A DNA stretch of 64,000 nt from Acinetobacter lwoffii (lineage in GTDB: Bacteria; Pseudomonadota; Gammaproteobacteria; Pseudomonadales; Moraxellaceae), in contig NZ_CP059081.1 of NCBI RefSeq assembly GCF_015602705.1, positions 1,559,702-1,623,701 on the forward strand, in the 5' to 3' direction. Shown here piece after piece: positions 47,439 through 56,510 of the stretch; the first letter of the stretch is position 1; the number at the start of each line of letters is the position of its first letter. Position numbers and translations under genes: made by a program. A model generated the notes under the pieces. The model ran no database searches. It saw only the letters and a program-made list of their open reading frames with translations, and was not told where the DNA came from.

Positions 47439-47957
47439 TTAAAACTTCGCGTTCAGCACCTGAGCAGATACTTTAGTCTTCCAGAGCTCACGTAAAATCG
47501 GTAAATAGAATTTCTCACCGAGTTCCACCAGTTCTGCATCAATCAGAGCATGCATCTCATGCATAAACAAATAATCCAGTTCAACTGTGGTTAGTTTAGT
47601 CTGCTGTTTTTGATAGTCTTTGCGTTTCTGTTGGGCTTGTTTAACCAGACGATCCGCAAATGCTTTATCTTTAAACTGGGTAATTGCTTTTAATCGAAGT
47701 TCGATAATACCCCATCCAGTTAAGAACATCTGGAAGGTTTCAAAATCATCGCTGGTCGATTCCCAAGACATTTCTTCCAGATTTTCATTATCGGGAAGCA
47801 CAGGTAAAAGAAGTTCCATCACACTTGGGAAAATCTTTTTGAAATTCAGAATAAATTTAACAGGATGCTCACCTGGATAATCCTTGAATTGCACCTTTCT
47901 TTGAACATCTGTTAAATAAATATCAAGCATAAAACAATCATCAGTGGTTAATCTCAT
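47439..47957 (-). CDS. Hypothetical protein (172 aa)
   Basis: Soluble protein without signal or membrane segment. The C-terminal half is helical and charged (KQAQQKRKDYQKQQTKLTTV) and may form a coiled coil; the first part is beta-rich. I do not recognise the family. It lies alone between fumC and the nitroreductase and has a good terminator, so it is likely expressed. Confidence 0.6.
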   Translation of the reverse strand: MRLTTDDCFMLDIYLTDVQRKVQFKDYPGEHPVKFILNFKKIFPSVMELLLPVLPDNENLEEMSWESTSDDFETFQMFLTGWGIIELRLKAITQFKDKAFADRLVKQAQQKRKDYQKQQTKLTTVELDYLFMHEMHALIDAELVELGEKFYLPILRELWKTKVSAQVLNAKF

Positions 47958-48056
47958 CTAACACTATTGTACGCAACTCTGCCTGAGATAAAAACCACTG
48001 CTGACTATTCCATGATAAAACAGGCGTAAAGATTGAAAATAAAAGTGCTCCGGCCC

Positions 48057-49451
48057 TTATTTAGCATTCGGTGAGACCATCTGTTCAGGACGCACCACTT
48101 CATCAAACTGTTCAGCGGTGACTAAACCCAGTTCAACAGCCACCTGTTTTAAGGTTTTTCCTTCCTTATAAGCTGTTTTGGCAACCTTGGCTGCATTCTC
48201 ATAACCAATGACCGGATTCAATGCCGTGACCAGCATTAAAGAATCATGCAGGAAATGTTCAATTTTCTCATGATTCGGCTCAATGCCTACGGCGCAATGA
48301 TCATTAAAACTGTTACACGCATCGCCTAAAAGCTGGATGGATTGCAACAGATTATAGGCAATGACCGGCATAAATACATTCAGTTCAAAGTTACCTGATG
48401 CACCTGCCACGTTAATGGTGGTGTCATTTCCGAGAACTTGCGCGACCACCATCGTCATCGCTTCACTTTGCGTCGGGTTCACCTTACCCGGCATGATGCT
48501 AGAACCCGGTTCATTTTCAGGAATACGCAATTCACCAAAACCACAACGAGGCCCGCTGGCCAGCCAGCGAATATCATTGGCAATCTTATTTAAGCTAACC
48601 GCTAAAGTCTTTAATGCACCAGACGCGAATACCGCAGCATCACGGCCTGCCAGAGCCTCAAACTTGTTTGGCGCAGTTACAAATGGTAAGCTTGTTAACT
48701 GTCCTAGTGTTTTAGCAGACTGAACGGCATAATCGGGATGAGCATTCAGACCAGTACCGACCGCTGTCCCGCCTAATGGCAATTCATATAAACCAACTAA
48801 GGCCTGTTCTAGACGAAGAAGCCCATGATCCAGCTGAGAGACATAACCGCTGAATTCCTGCCCCAAAGTTAAAGGCGTAGCATCTTGTAGATGTGTCCGA
48901 CCAATTTTTACAATATCGGCAAAATCCTGAGATTTGGCATATAAGGTATCGCGTAAGCGTGTGACTGCCGGAATTAACAGTTCATTGATTTGCAAGCTCG
49001 CAGCCACATGAATCGCAGTTGGAAATGAATCATTGGTAGATTGGGCACGGTTGACATGATCATTTGGATGAACCGGTTTTTGTGCCCCTAAATGATTGCC
49101 CAATTTCTGGTTGGCAATATTGGCAATCACCTCATTACAGTTCATATTACTTTGCGTACCTGAACCGGTTTGCCAGACCACCAATGGAAATTGACTGTCC
49201 CATTTCCCGCTGATGACTTCATCTGCCGCATCCACGATATAGTGTGACAGTTCTTGGGGAATCTGATTCAGCTCGGCATTGGTCAAGGCGGCAGCTTTTT
49301 TGACGAGTCCCATGGCACGAATCATTGGCCGAGGCAAACGCTCATTTCCAATTTTGAAATTTTGCAAGCTACGCTGAGTCTGAGCGCCCCATAAAGCCTC
49401 GCTCGGTACAGCCACTTCTCCCATCGTGTCATGTTCAATACGTGTTTGCAT
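48057..49451 (-). CDS. fumC: Class II fumarate hydratase
   Basis: Iron-free fumarase of 464 residues. The superfamily signature [15 protein letters not shown] is near residue 318, [11 protein letters not shown] near 96 and [13 protein letters not shown] near 185 form the active site. It interconverts fumarate and malate in the TCA cycle. ATG 49451 follows GAGG; a slightly longer frame begins at 49463. A Fur-like box lies about 100 bases upstream, suiting its role as replacement for iron-sulfur fumarase during iron limitation. Confidence 0.93.
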   Translation of the reverse strand: MQTRIEHDTMGEVAVPSEALWGAQTQRSLQNFKIGNERLPRPMIRAMGLVKKAAALTNAELNQIPQELSHYIVDAADEVISGKWDSQFPLVVWQTGSGTQSNMNCNEVIANIANQKLGNHLGAQKPVHPNDHVNRAQSTNDSFPTAIHVAASLQINELLIPAVTRLRDTLYAKSQDFADIVKIGRTHLQDATPLTLGQEFSGYVSQLDHGLLRLEQALVGLYELPLGGTAVGTGLNAHPDYAVQSAKTLGQLTSLPFVTAPNKFEALAGRDAAVFASGALKTLAVSLNKIANDIRWLASGPRCGFGELRIPENEPGSSIMPGKVNPTQSEAMTMVVAQVLGNDTTINVAGASGNFELNVFMPVIAYNLLQSIQLLGDACNSFNDHCAVGIEPNHEKIEHFLHDSLMLVTALNPVIGYENAAKVAKTAYKEGKTLKQVAVELGLVTAEQFDEVVRPEQMVSPNAK

Positions 49452-49547
49452 GTTCAACCTCAATTCTTCTTGCCTGTTACTGATCTTAGGAATTTCTATA
49501 TCAATGATTTAATCTATTTATTTAAAGTAATTGATTACAGCAATCAT

Positions 49548-49566
49548 GTAAATGATAATTATTATC
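49548..49566. promoter_or_regulatory. Fur-like box upstream of fumC
   Basis: GTAAATGATAATTATTATC matches 16 of 19 positions of the classical Fur box (GATAATGATAATCATTATC). It lies about 97-115 bases before the fumC start codon and also 24 bases past the epimerase stop. Confidence 0.68.
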
Positions 49567-49589
49567 AAATATTAGCTAAACACTCTTAA

Positions 49590-50600
49590 TTACTGCCCTC
49601 TGAGCATATTCTGATAAAACAACCATTCATCCTCAAGCATCTTTTTCAGTGAACGTTGCGGTTGCCAATGCAAAATCTGCTGTGCCTTTTCAATATTCGC
49701 GCCTAGCTGGTCAAGCTCTGCATGAGGATAAGGCAAGGCATCGACTGTTCTAATTGCAGATTGGGTCACTTCTGCCAGTTGATCCAACAAATCCTGTATC
49801 GAAATGAGCGTTCCAGCAATATTGAAGGCTTCACATTTTAATTCCTGTTGTTGCCATAGCCACTGCAAGGATTTAATCACCGCATCACAACTGTCTGCCA
49901 CATGCAGAAAACTCCGCTCTACTGTTCCATCCGCAGTATAAGCCTGACGGCGTAATTCCAGATATTCGCGCTGCTGCGCAGCGACCTGCATCGCCAAAGG
50001 CAAAATATTTTTTGGTAAAGGTGGCACCGCCTCGCCTAGGACACCATGCTCGAAGGCGCCGCTAATATTAGATAGTCTTAAGATAGCAATGCGCCACTCG
50101 TTATCTGTTTTGACAGTATCCCGAATAATTTCCTCAACCATCTGTTGCGATTTAATATAGGGATTGGGATAAGTATAGTTAAAAGGTAGATCTTCATTGA
50201 GATCCGTACCGGATTGTCCATAGACTGCCAGACTGGATAAATGCACCAGATGCCGTACGCCGGTACGTTGCATGGCGCGCATTAAGCTCATAATACAGCT
50301 GACATTATCATTATAATATTCAAGGGGTTTTAATACTGATTCTTCTAGCGACTTAAAACTGGCAGCATGTACTACAGCCTGAATCGAATGCTGTTCAAAT
50401 ACTTTGTTTAATGCAGGCGTATTGCGAATATCAATTTTGATAAAAGGCACATACATCCCGGAAATATATTCAAGTCGCTCCAGCGTCTGCAAATTGGCAT
50501 TGGCCAAATTATCGACCACAATGACCTCTAATCCTTGTGCTAACAGACTTAAAGCAATATGTGAGCCTAAAAAGCCTAATCCACCCGTCACTAAAATCAT
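49590..50600 (-). CDS. GalE-like NAD-dependent epimerase/dehydratase
   Basis: Extended SDR of 336 residues. The NAD loop VTGGLGFLGSHI is at 4-15, VDNLANANLQTLERL near 30, VVHAASFKSLEESV near 75 and VHLSSLAVYGQSG near 119 supply the catalytic Ser. The active-site Tyr is in NPYIKSQQMVEE, where GalE has NPYGKSKLMVE; the Lys of YxxxK is therefore a Gln here. The overall fold resembles UDP-glucose 4-epimerase. A sugar-nucleotide substrate is likely but activity is in doubt. It is divergent from the tus genes with a 71-base gap. Confidence 0.8.
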   Translation of the reverse strand: MILVTGGLGFLGSHIALSLLAQGLEVIVVDNLANANLQTLERLEYISGMYVPFIKIDIRNTPALNKVFEQHSIQAVVHAASFKSLEESVLKPLEYYNDNVSCIMSLMRAMQRTGVRHLVHLSSLAVYGQSGTDLNEDLPFNYTYPNPYIKSQQMVEEIIRDTVKTDNEWRIAILRLSNISGAFEHGVLGEAVPPLPKNILPLAMQVAAQQREYLELRRQAYTADGTVERSFLHVADSCDAVIKSLQWLWQQQELKCEAFNIAGTLISIQDLLDQLAEVTQSAIRTVDALPYPHAELDQLGANIEKAQQILHWQPQRSLKKMLEDEWLFYQNMLRGQ

Positions 50601-50671
50601 TGTATACTACCTACTTTCTGATGAAGCCCAGATCAAGCTGTTGCTATTGATCAAGCCTGTAGTGAATTTCG

Positions 50672-51040
50672 ATGAGCACCTTAATTCTTGTTACCTCCGC
50701 ACCAACTTCTATTTATGCCTGGCATGCCCTTGGTTTGGCGCAGGCATTACACAACAAAAACCAAGAATTCCGCGTATTCTTTTATCAGGACGGCGTGTCG
50801 GTCGCAAATGCACTGCAATGGGTGCCCGACGATCAACGTCATCTTACACATGCCTGGCAAGCACTCAATATTCGCCTACCGGTCTGTGTAAGTGCAGCAC
50901 TGGCGCGAGGGATTACAGATCAGGACAATGCTCAACGTCACAATATTCAGCAGCATAATCTGGCGGATGCCTTTGAATTGGTCGGTTTAGGTGAACTTGC
51001 CGATGCTGTTCAATCCTCACAACGTCTGATTCAATTCTAG
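50672..51040 (+). CDS. tusD: TusD/DsrE sulfur relay subunit
   Basis: DsrE-family protein of 122 residues. The persulfide-carrying Cys72 is in RLPVCVSAALARG, and the N-terminus LILVTSAPTSIYAWHALGLA fits TusD. With TusB and TusC it forms the hexamer that takes sulfur from TusA and passes it to TusE for 2-thiouridine synthesis at tRNA wobble U34. It starts a four-gene run tusD-tusC-tusB-tusE. Confidence 0.9.
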   Translation: MSTLILVTSAPTSIYAWHALGLAQALHNKNQEFRVFFYQDGVSVANALQWVPDDQRHLTHAWQALNIRLPVCVSAALARGITDQDNAQRHNIQQHNLADAFELVGLGELADAVQSSQRLIQF

Positions 51041-51084
51041 ATGTTCCATTTTTTAGAATGTGTTGCTTTTCCAAGGAATCTTGT

Positions 51085-51435
51085 GTGAAATCTGTACTTG
51101 TTATATTAACCCAAGCCAATCTGACCAGCCTGCAAGTGCATGAAAGCCTGTCTGCGACCATGGTTTTGGCGACATTTGGTGCGGAAGTGAAAGTTCTGCT
51201 ACAAGGTGCAGGCCTTAGTCTTCTACGCTCAGAACTGCAATTTGATCAGTTACAACATGCCTTTAAACTGGCCTCGAATATGGTCGACAGTTTTGAGTTT
51301 TATGACCTCACTCCAATTCTGATTGAACAGAAAAACCAGAACTCGCCCTTTGTGGCTCAGAGCGAACAAGAGATTGAATTTATTGAGCTAAGCCCAGCAT
51401 TTATTCAAGGCTTTGATCATGTGCTGTATTGGTAA
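51085..51435 (+). CDS. tusC: TusC/DsrF sulfur relay subunit
   Basis: Protein of 116 residues of the DsrE/F fold, lacking the active Cys of TusD, as TusC does. I chose GTG 51085 because CAAGGAATC sits at the right distance; the longer frame from 51058 adds an unlikely Cys-rich leader. It is 44 bases after tusD and 19 before tusB. It is a structural subunit of TusBCD. Confidence 0.85.
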   Translation: MKSVLVILTQANLTSLQVHESLSATMVLATFGAEVKVLLQGAGLSLLRSELQFDQLQHAFKLASNMVDSFEFYDLTPILIEQKNQNSPFVAQSEQEIEFIELSPAFIQGFDHVLYW

Positions 51436-51454
51436 GGAATAAAGGATATATAAA

Positions 51455-51739
51455 ATGTCAAATCACACACTTTATCTGATCCAATCGAACTATGCGGCAA
51501 CGGCGCAGATTCTGGAACAACTCGCTCAAATTTATACCCCAGTTGATCAGATCATACTGATGGGTGAAGCCGTATTACAGCTGGAGCATTCATTTCTACA
51601 AAATTTGCCGCAAATTTACATGCTGGAAAATGATGCAGAGCTTTTGACACAGCCTTTGCCGGATCAAGTCAAGCTTGTCAATTTTGCCGATTTTGCAGAT
51701 CTTTGCCTCGGGTTTAATCGCTGTATTTCAATGAAATAA
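51455..51739 (+). CDS. tusB: TusB/DsrH sulfur relay subunit
   Basis: Small protein of 94 residues in the position expected for TusB. It has the LYLIQSNYAATAQILEQLA start and VDQIILMGEAVLQL core typical of DsrH-like proteins. It completes the TusBCD complex. Sequence similarity in this family is low, so the call relies partly on gene order. Confidence 0.8.
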   Translation: MSNHTLYLIQSNYAATAQILEQLAQIYTPVDQIILMGEAVLQLEHSFLQNLPQIYMLENDAELLTQPLPDQVKLVNFADFADLCLGFNRCISMK

Positions 51740-51753
51740 TCAATGAGTTAAAT

Positions 51754-52065
51754 ATGAATTTAGAACTGGATCAAGATGGTCATCTGATCGATTACACCAT
51801 TTGGAGTGAAGAAGTCGCGCAAGTCCTGGCCAATAACCTGGAACTGAACTTAACCCCGTGGCATTTTGAAATTCTGCAAGCAGTGCGTCAGTTCTATCAG
51901 CAGTTTGGCCATTCACCGGCCACACGTCCCTTAATTAAATTCCTAATGAAAACGGTTAGTGCTGACATTAACAATGCCATGCTTCAGGAAAAGTTTAATA
52001 CGGGTCTGGTCGCGCGGCATTTAAGCCGTTTGGCCGGCGTACCCAAGCCTGCGAATTGTTTATAA
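51754..52065 (+). CDS. tusE: TusE/DsrC-like sulfur acceptor
   Basis: DsrC-family protein of 103 residues: LDQDGHLIDYTIWSEEVAQV near the start, LTPWHFEILQAVRQFYQQFG near 36-55, and the C-terminal arm GVPKPANCL with the conserved penultimate Cys102. The second Cys of sulfite-reductase DsrC is absent, so this is TusE rather than dissimilatory DsrC. It takes persulfide sulfur from TusBCD to MnmA. It follows tusB by 14 bases. Confidence 0.92.
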   Translation: MNLELDQDGHLIDYTIWSEEVAQVLANNLELNLTPWHFEILQAVRQFYQQFGHSPATRPLIKFLMKTVSADINNAMLQEKFNTGLVARHLSRLAGVPKPANCL

Positions 52066-52177
52066 AAGTACGCTGTATTCAATACTTATATCTAAACGCC
52101 TGAATTCTCATTTGGGCTTTTTTATGAAAGCAATTTTCACATCTAAAATAATAAAAGATATTCGTGGCTTGAATTCC

Positions 52178-52666
52178 TCAACTTCGGATTTGTTCTAAGG
52201 TTCGCAAAGCCCGATGCAATTCATGATCCATTTCTGGCAGAACTTTCAGCAGAAACTCAATTTGTGCTTTCGCCTCGTCTCGAGTCACCAGTTTAGCTTC
52301 TACCAGCGTCTGCTGTAGACTAACCAGCAAACTGACCTGTCTAGGATCTGGTTGTTGCCCCTGACCTAAAGCACTGATGATTTGAGCAAAGTCTAGATAT
52401 AACTGTTGTTGTTGCTTTAACAATAGGCTTTGCTTTGTAGCTACATTATTTGGTTCAGCCTGTGTATTTTGGCTATTGCTCTTAAAACTCAGAGACATAT
52501 AGCTGGATGATTTTTCAAGTCGGGCAACCTGATCACGATGGGCTTGGACTTGATTGGCAAAATCAGTCCGATAGATGTCTTGTCGTATCTGGTAAGCAAT
52601 AGCCACCAAAATGCCGAACAAGAGTAATCCGATGATGAGATATAAAAGAACGGTCTTATCTTTCAT
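52178..52666 (-). CDS. Hypothetical single-pass membrane protein (162 aa)
   Basis: N-terminal membrane helix at about 7-27 (VLLYLIIGLLLFGILVAIAY), then a long helical, Gln-rich extracytoplasmic part with QSLLLKQQQQLYLDFAQIIS, likely coiled coil. I do not recognise a family. It lies 62 bases from the beta-propeller gene end in the same orientation. ATG 52666 follows GGAGATCAAG. Confidence 0.65.
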   Translation of the reverse strand: MKDKTVLLYLIIGLLLFGILVAIAYQIRQDIYRTDFANQVQAHRDQVARLEKSSSYMSLSFKSNSQNTQAEPNNVATKQSLLLKQQQQLYLDFAQIISALGQGQQPDPRQVSLLVSLQQTLVEAKLVTRDEAKAQIEFLLKVLPEMDHELHRALRTLEQIRS

Positions 52667-52728
52667 CTTGATCTCCTCAACCCAATAAAGACAGCTCTTA
52701 TCAAAACGCTGCCTATATCGTTGCTCGA

Positions 52729-53983
52729 CTACGGCGTTGACCAGTCTATTGGTGCATAGCCGATCCGGACACGTTGTGGATGATTCCCAACTGGCACACT
52801 GAGCACTTTATCCCCTGTGGCAAAATCAATCACGGTCACCACATCGGTTTCACTTTCGGAAATCACACAGCTTTTACCATCTGGACTACGCGTTGCCCAA
52901 TAGGGTTTGCCGGCAGAAATCAGTTTGCCCGCAGTCAGCGTCTTGCGATTTACAATCGTGGCATAGTCATCCATGGTTCCTGCAACACAGAGTTTTTCAC
53001 CATCAGCACTAATTGACAAACCATGATGACGCGAATCATTGACCCATTTTGTCCGGTCTTTCGGGATACTATCACTGCCAGGGAGCTGTCCGATCCGGCT
53101 AATCTTGTTCTGATTCAGATCGTACTCAATCAGACCATTAAAAAATGAAACCTGGGCATAAAGTTTCGTTTCATCCTTGCTAAATACCATTGGGCGAACT
53201 GAATTGGATAAATCCTTGCGACCAAATGCATCGAGTGCAGGTCTGAAATCAATTTTTCTCAGCACTTGATGGGTATTGGCATCCGCGATGCTAATGTAGC
53301 GTTTTCCTTTGGTGAAATCCTGCCACTGTGCATCCATTGACGTTTCAACATTACCAATCGCGGAGTTCAGGATTTTGTTACCATCATCGAAGTAGATATT
53401 TTCATGCGGTTTATCACCCGTAGCAAAACGCCCTAACTCTTTGCCAGTGTGAATATCCAGGACATGTACCACATTGCCTGAAGATGCTGACACCGCCACG
53501 CGTTGACCATCTGGCGAAACCGCCATGTGATCGGCACGAAAACCTTCAACCGGTGTACGCCAGTTCATCTTGCCTGTTTTGATATTAATAGAGACCACAT
53601 CGGCGAAACTTGGACGCGATGCCACGATGGACTGACCATCCTGGCGTCGAGTACATATCATCTACCAACTGATCATTACCTTCACCCGCTGTGGCCTGAA
53701 TATAGGTATAGGCAATCAGCTTGATTGGATTGAGATGAATTTCTTTGAGACGCTCTTTACGGTCAGGAATCATGTTAATGACGCCAATTTTGCCAAAATC
53801 ACCCGATGGACGAATCACAGTCACTGTGCCATCCCAGTTGTTTCCGACAAAGAAAACCTGCTGTGAATTGGCAGGTGCAGCTGAAGGTGCAGAAGCGGCC
53901 TGTACACTCGGCAACGCAGATAGCATCACCATCGCAGATAATGTTAGACAGAACCGTGGCCATTTTTTATTTTGAATTTTCAT
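52729..53983 (-). pseudogene. Exported YncE-like beta-propeller protein, frameshifted
   Basis: The first part (53983 to about 53645) has a signal peptide ending PSVQA-A and the first propeller blades (QQVFFVGNNWDGTVTVIRP). The rest runs in another frame from about 53650 with VASRPSFADVVSINIKTGKM, VSPDGQRVAVS, LDIHTGKELGRF and SRHHGLSISADGEKLCVAG blade repeats to the stop at 52729. One extra base near 53640-53655 explains the break. Intact relatives bind no known cofactor. It is either a pseudogene or a sequence error. Confidence 0.75.
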
Positions 53984-54176
53984 CCATTATGCTCCGCATA
54001 ATAATTTATATTTTTGTTTTCATTCCTTGTTGTGTACACAGTCAGGCTGTGTTTTAACTTATCTAATATACAAACGTATAAAATTATTTACTGTTATTTC
54101 CGACCAAAAAATATGCAGCCATTTTAAATCTATCACTTCAGGTTCTATGAATTTAGCTGATCATCGTACTCCGATC

Positions 54177-54644
54177 TTATATATCCAGCACATCGACAAA
54201 CTGTGCATTGAGCACTTTGGCAAGATCAGCCGGCTTTAATCCAATATCCAAGCCTCTTTTACCGCCACTGACATAGATCTTATCCAACTGTTCTGCGCTG
54301 GCATCAATCACCGTTTTTAATCGTTTCTTTTGACCAATGGGACTGATTCCACCGACCAGATAACCGGTCAAACGTTCTGCATGTTTAGGATCTGCCATCT
54401 GGAGTTTTTTACATCCCACAGCCTGGGCTACTTTTTTCAGATTTAACTGATGATGTACCGGCAATATGGCAACAAAATACTGTTTATCATCCGTGACTAA
54501 TAAAGTTTTAAAGACTTCTTCCACCGAAAGCCCTAATTTTTCAGCAGCTTCTAACCCGAAACTTTTGGCATTGGCATCATGTTCATATTCATGAATGCTG
54601 TATTCGATTTTATTGGCTTTTAATAGTTTGCATGCAGGTGTCAT
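54177..54644 (-). CDS. ybaK: Cys-tRNA(Pro)/Cys-tRNA(Cys) deacylase YbaK
   Basis: YbaK/EbsC protein of 155 residues: the conserved Lys region [20 protein letters not shown] near 41-60, and the [20 protein letters not shown] segment near 95 that forms the substrate cleft. It hydrolyses mischarged Cys-tRNA(Pro) to guard proline decoding. Single gene, convergent with nothing nearby. Confidence 0.92.
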   Translation of the reverse strand: MTPACKLLKANKIEYSIHEYEHDANAKSFGLEAAEKLGLSVEEVFKTLLVTDDKQYFVAILPVHHQLNLKKVAQAVGCKKLQMADPKHAERLTGYLVGGISPIGQKKRLKTVIDASAEQLDKIYVSGGKRGLDIGLKPADLAKVLNAQFVDVLDI

Positions 54645-55603
54645 AGAAAGTCTTGTTTGAGAGGAATCGCATGATTATATAAAGATTAGCTCAAGAAGTT
54701 AATTTAGATGAGGCAACTACAGAGCAAATTTTGCTTTAAGCCCGTATTCCGCTTCAATCAGACCTATTTGGTTCAATCTTTACGCTCTTCAATACTTTTG
54801 AACTCTTCTGCAAAGATGATGACGAGCAAAATATCAACAAATGTATGTGTTTTTGCCACTATCTAAGCGTTAGGCGATTAATGGCTTCACTGTGTAGAAG
54901 GCTTGAAGATGAACACATTCGTCATTTCATGCGTCTATAAATACGAGGCATATAAGTCGAGCGTTTTATCTTAAACCCGCTGAGATTTAACCTTTATCTC
55001 CGGAAGAAGAAATAGATTCTTGTACAGTGTCTGTCATGAATACTTGAATTGAAAATGATGTAATTAATTCCAATATATTGGAAGAATAGACCTAGGAAAA
55101 TCCAAGTACAATAAGAGAAAATATCATTAACATATTGTCTTATCTTATATTTTTAAATTTTCGTCAAGTTTTGAGAAACGGTCGATAGCTTATATATAAA
55201 GAGGATAATCAGCACAACTCTAAAGTCAGAATGTAAAGAGTTTTCTATGCTATAGAAGTCGAACATTGCAGTAAAATCAGCCAGACAACTCTTGTTTAAA
55301 ACTAAAAATATCACTAAAAGGAAGAATTTAGCGTTAACATGAAGATACAGTTACATAAAGGATATTAACTGTTTTTGCCAATTGGGTTTACAATGAAAAT
55401 AATCTGAATACCCAGCGAATTGTAATTTTTTAACATTGCCAAATCTCTGCAAAGTTTTCATTATAGCGCCACTGTTTGCTATATGCTTTCTACGTTAATT
55501 CAAAGAAATTATAAATAGTAATGTAGAAAATCATGCAATAATAAGCAGAGTTTGCAGACATCTTGCAAACAAACCCCGATACTTTTTAATTGGAGCATGC
55601 TGG
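54645..55603. other. 959-base region without an intact gene, upstream of aroQ
   Basis: The left part (54683-54940) can be read as a decayed frame with RLAQEVNLDEATTEQILL, an in-frame TAA and then ARIPLQSDLFGSIFTLFN to TAA 54938-54940; no family was recognised. The middle is very AT-rich. A perfect 7-bp hairpin GTTTGCA-N7-TGCAAAC at 55550-55570 lies 33 bases before aroQ. Confidence 0.45.
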
Positions 55604-56059
55604 ATGAGTTCGACCATTTTGGTTATTCATGGACCGAATTTAAACTTGCTTGGGAAGCGCGAACCGGAAGTTTATGGTCACCTTAGTCTTGACGATATTA
55701 ACCAGCAGCTGATTGCTCAGGCTCAACAAGCTACCTTACAACTCGATACTTTCCAGAGCAACTGGGAAGGTGCCATTGTTGACCGAATTCATCAAGCCCA
55801 GCAAGACGGCATTCAATATATCATTATTAATCCAGCAGCATTGACCCATACCTCTGTTGCTGTTCGCGATGCCCTCCTTGGCGTTGCCATTCCTTTCATT
55901 GAAGTCCATCTGTCTAATGTGCATGCACGTGAGGCATTCCGACATCATTCATACTTGTCCGATAAAGCCATCGGCGTGATCTGTGGTCTAGGTGCAAAAG
56001 GCTATGCTGCTGCCCTCGACTATATCATTGAAAAAATACAACCTTCTACACAATCTTAA
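55604..56059 (+). CDS. aroQ: Type II 3-dehydroquinate dehydratase
   Basis: Enzyme of 151 residues. The start [19 protein letters not shown] at 6-24 has the active-site Asn, Arg and catalytic Tyr, [17 protein letters not shown] near 86 the substrate loop, and [17 protein letters not shown] near 107 the catalytic His. It dehydrates 3-dehydroquinate in the shikimate pathway. It precedes accB by 16 bases, a common gene order in gammaproteobacteria. Confidence 0.95.
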   Translation: MSSTILVIHGPNLNLLGKREPEVYGHLSLDDINQQLIAQAQQATLQLDTFQSNWEGAIVDRIHQAQQDGIQYIIINPAALTHTSVAVRDALLGVAIPFIEVHLSNVHAREAFRHHSYLSDKAIGVICGLGAKGYAAALDYIIEKIQPSTQS

Positions 56060-56075
56060 TTAGGAATACTGTCTC

Positions 56076-56492
56076 ATGGATATCCGTAAAATCAAGAAAC
56101 TCATCGACTTGATGATTGAATCTGACTTACAGGCGATCGAAGTTAAAGAAGGCGATCAGTCGATTGCATTAACTCGTCGTAATCCAGTGGTTGCAGCAGC
56201 TGTTCCTGCTATGCCTGCACCAGCAGCCGAAGCGCCAGCAGCAAAATCTCCTCGTGGCGCAGTTGAAACTTCACCAATGGTCGGCGTGTTCTATGCAGCA
56301 CCAAGCCCAGGTGAACCGACATTTGTTAAAGTTGGCCAGACCGTTTCTGCAGGCGATACGCTGGGTATTATCGAGGCAATGAAAATCATGAACCCGATTG
56401 AAGCTACTCAAAGCGGTGTGATTGAAGAAATTCTGGTGAAAAATGGTGAAGTGATTCAATTCGGTCAACCACTTTTCCGCTACCGCGCTTAA
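56076..56492 (+). CDS. accB: Biotin carboxyl carrier protein
   Basis: Acetyl-CoA carboxylase subunit of 138 residues. A short N-terminal helical region, an Ala/Pro-rich linker near residues 47-65, then the biotinyl domain with EAMKIMNP, where Lys103 is biotinylated. It shuttles carboxybiotin between AccC and AccAD for malonyl-CoA. 18 bases to accC. Confidence 0.96.
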   Translation: MDIRKIKKLIDLMIESDLQAIEVKEGDQSIALTRRNPVVAAAVPAMPAPAAEAPAAKSPRGAVETSPMVGVFYAAPSPGEPTFVKVGQTVSAGDTLGIIEAMKIMNPIEATQSGVIEEILVKNGEVIQFGQPLFRYRA

Positions 56493-56510
56493 TCACCCCG
56501 GGGATTTATA

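Noticed and set aside
48361..48723. 120-codon plus-strand frame inside fumC
   Set aside because: It is a shadow of the fumarase signature region; no start site.
54683..54940. A real gene of about 85 codons
   Set aside because: It contains an in-frame stop, has no start codon with a ribosome site, and matches no family I know.
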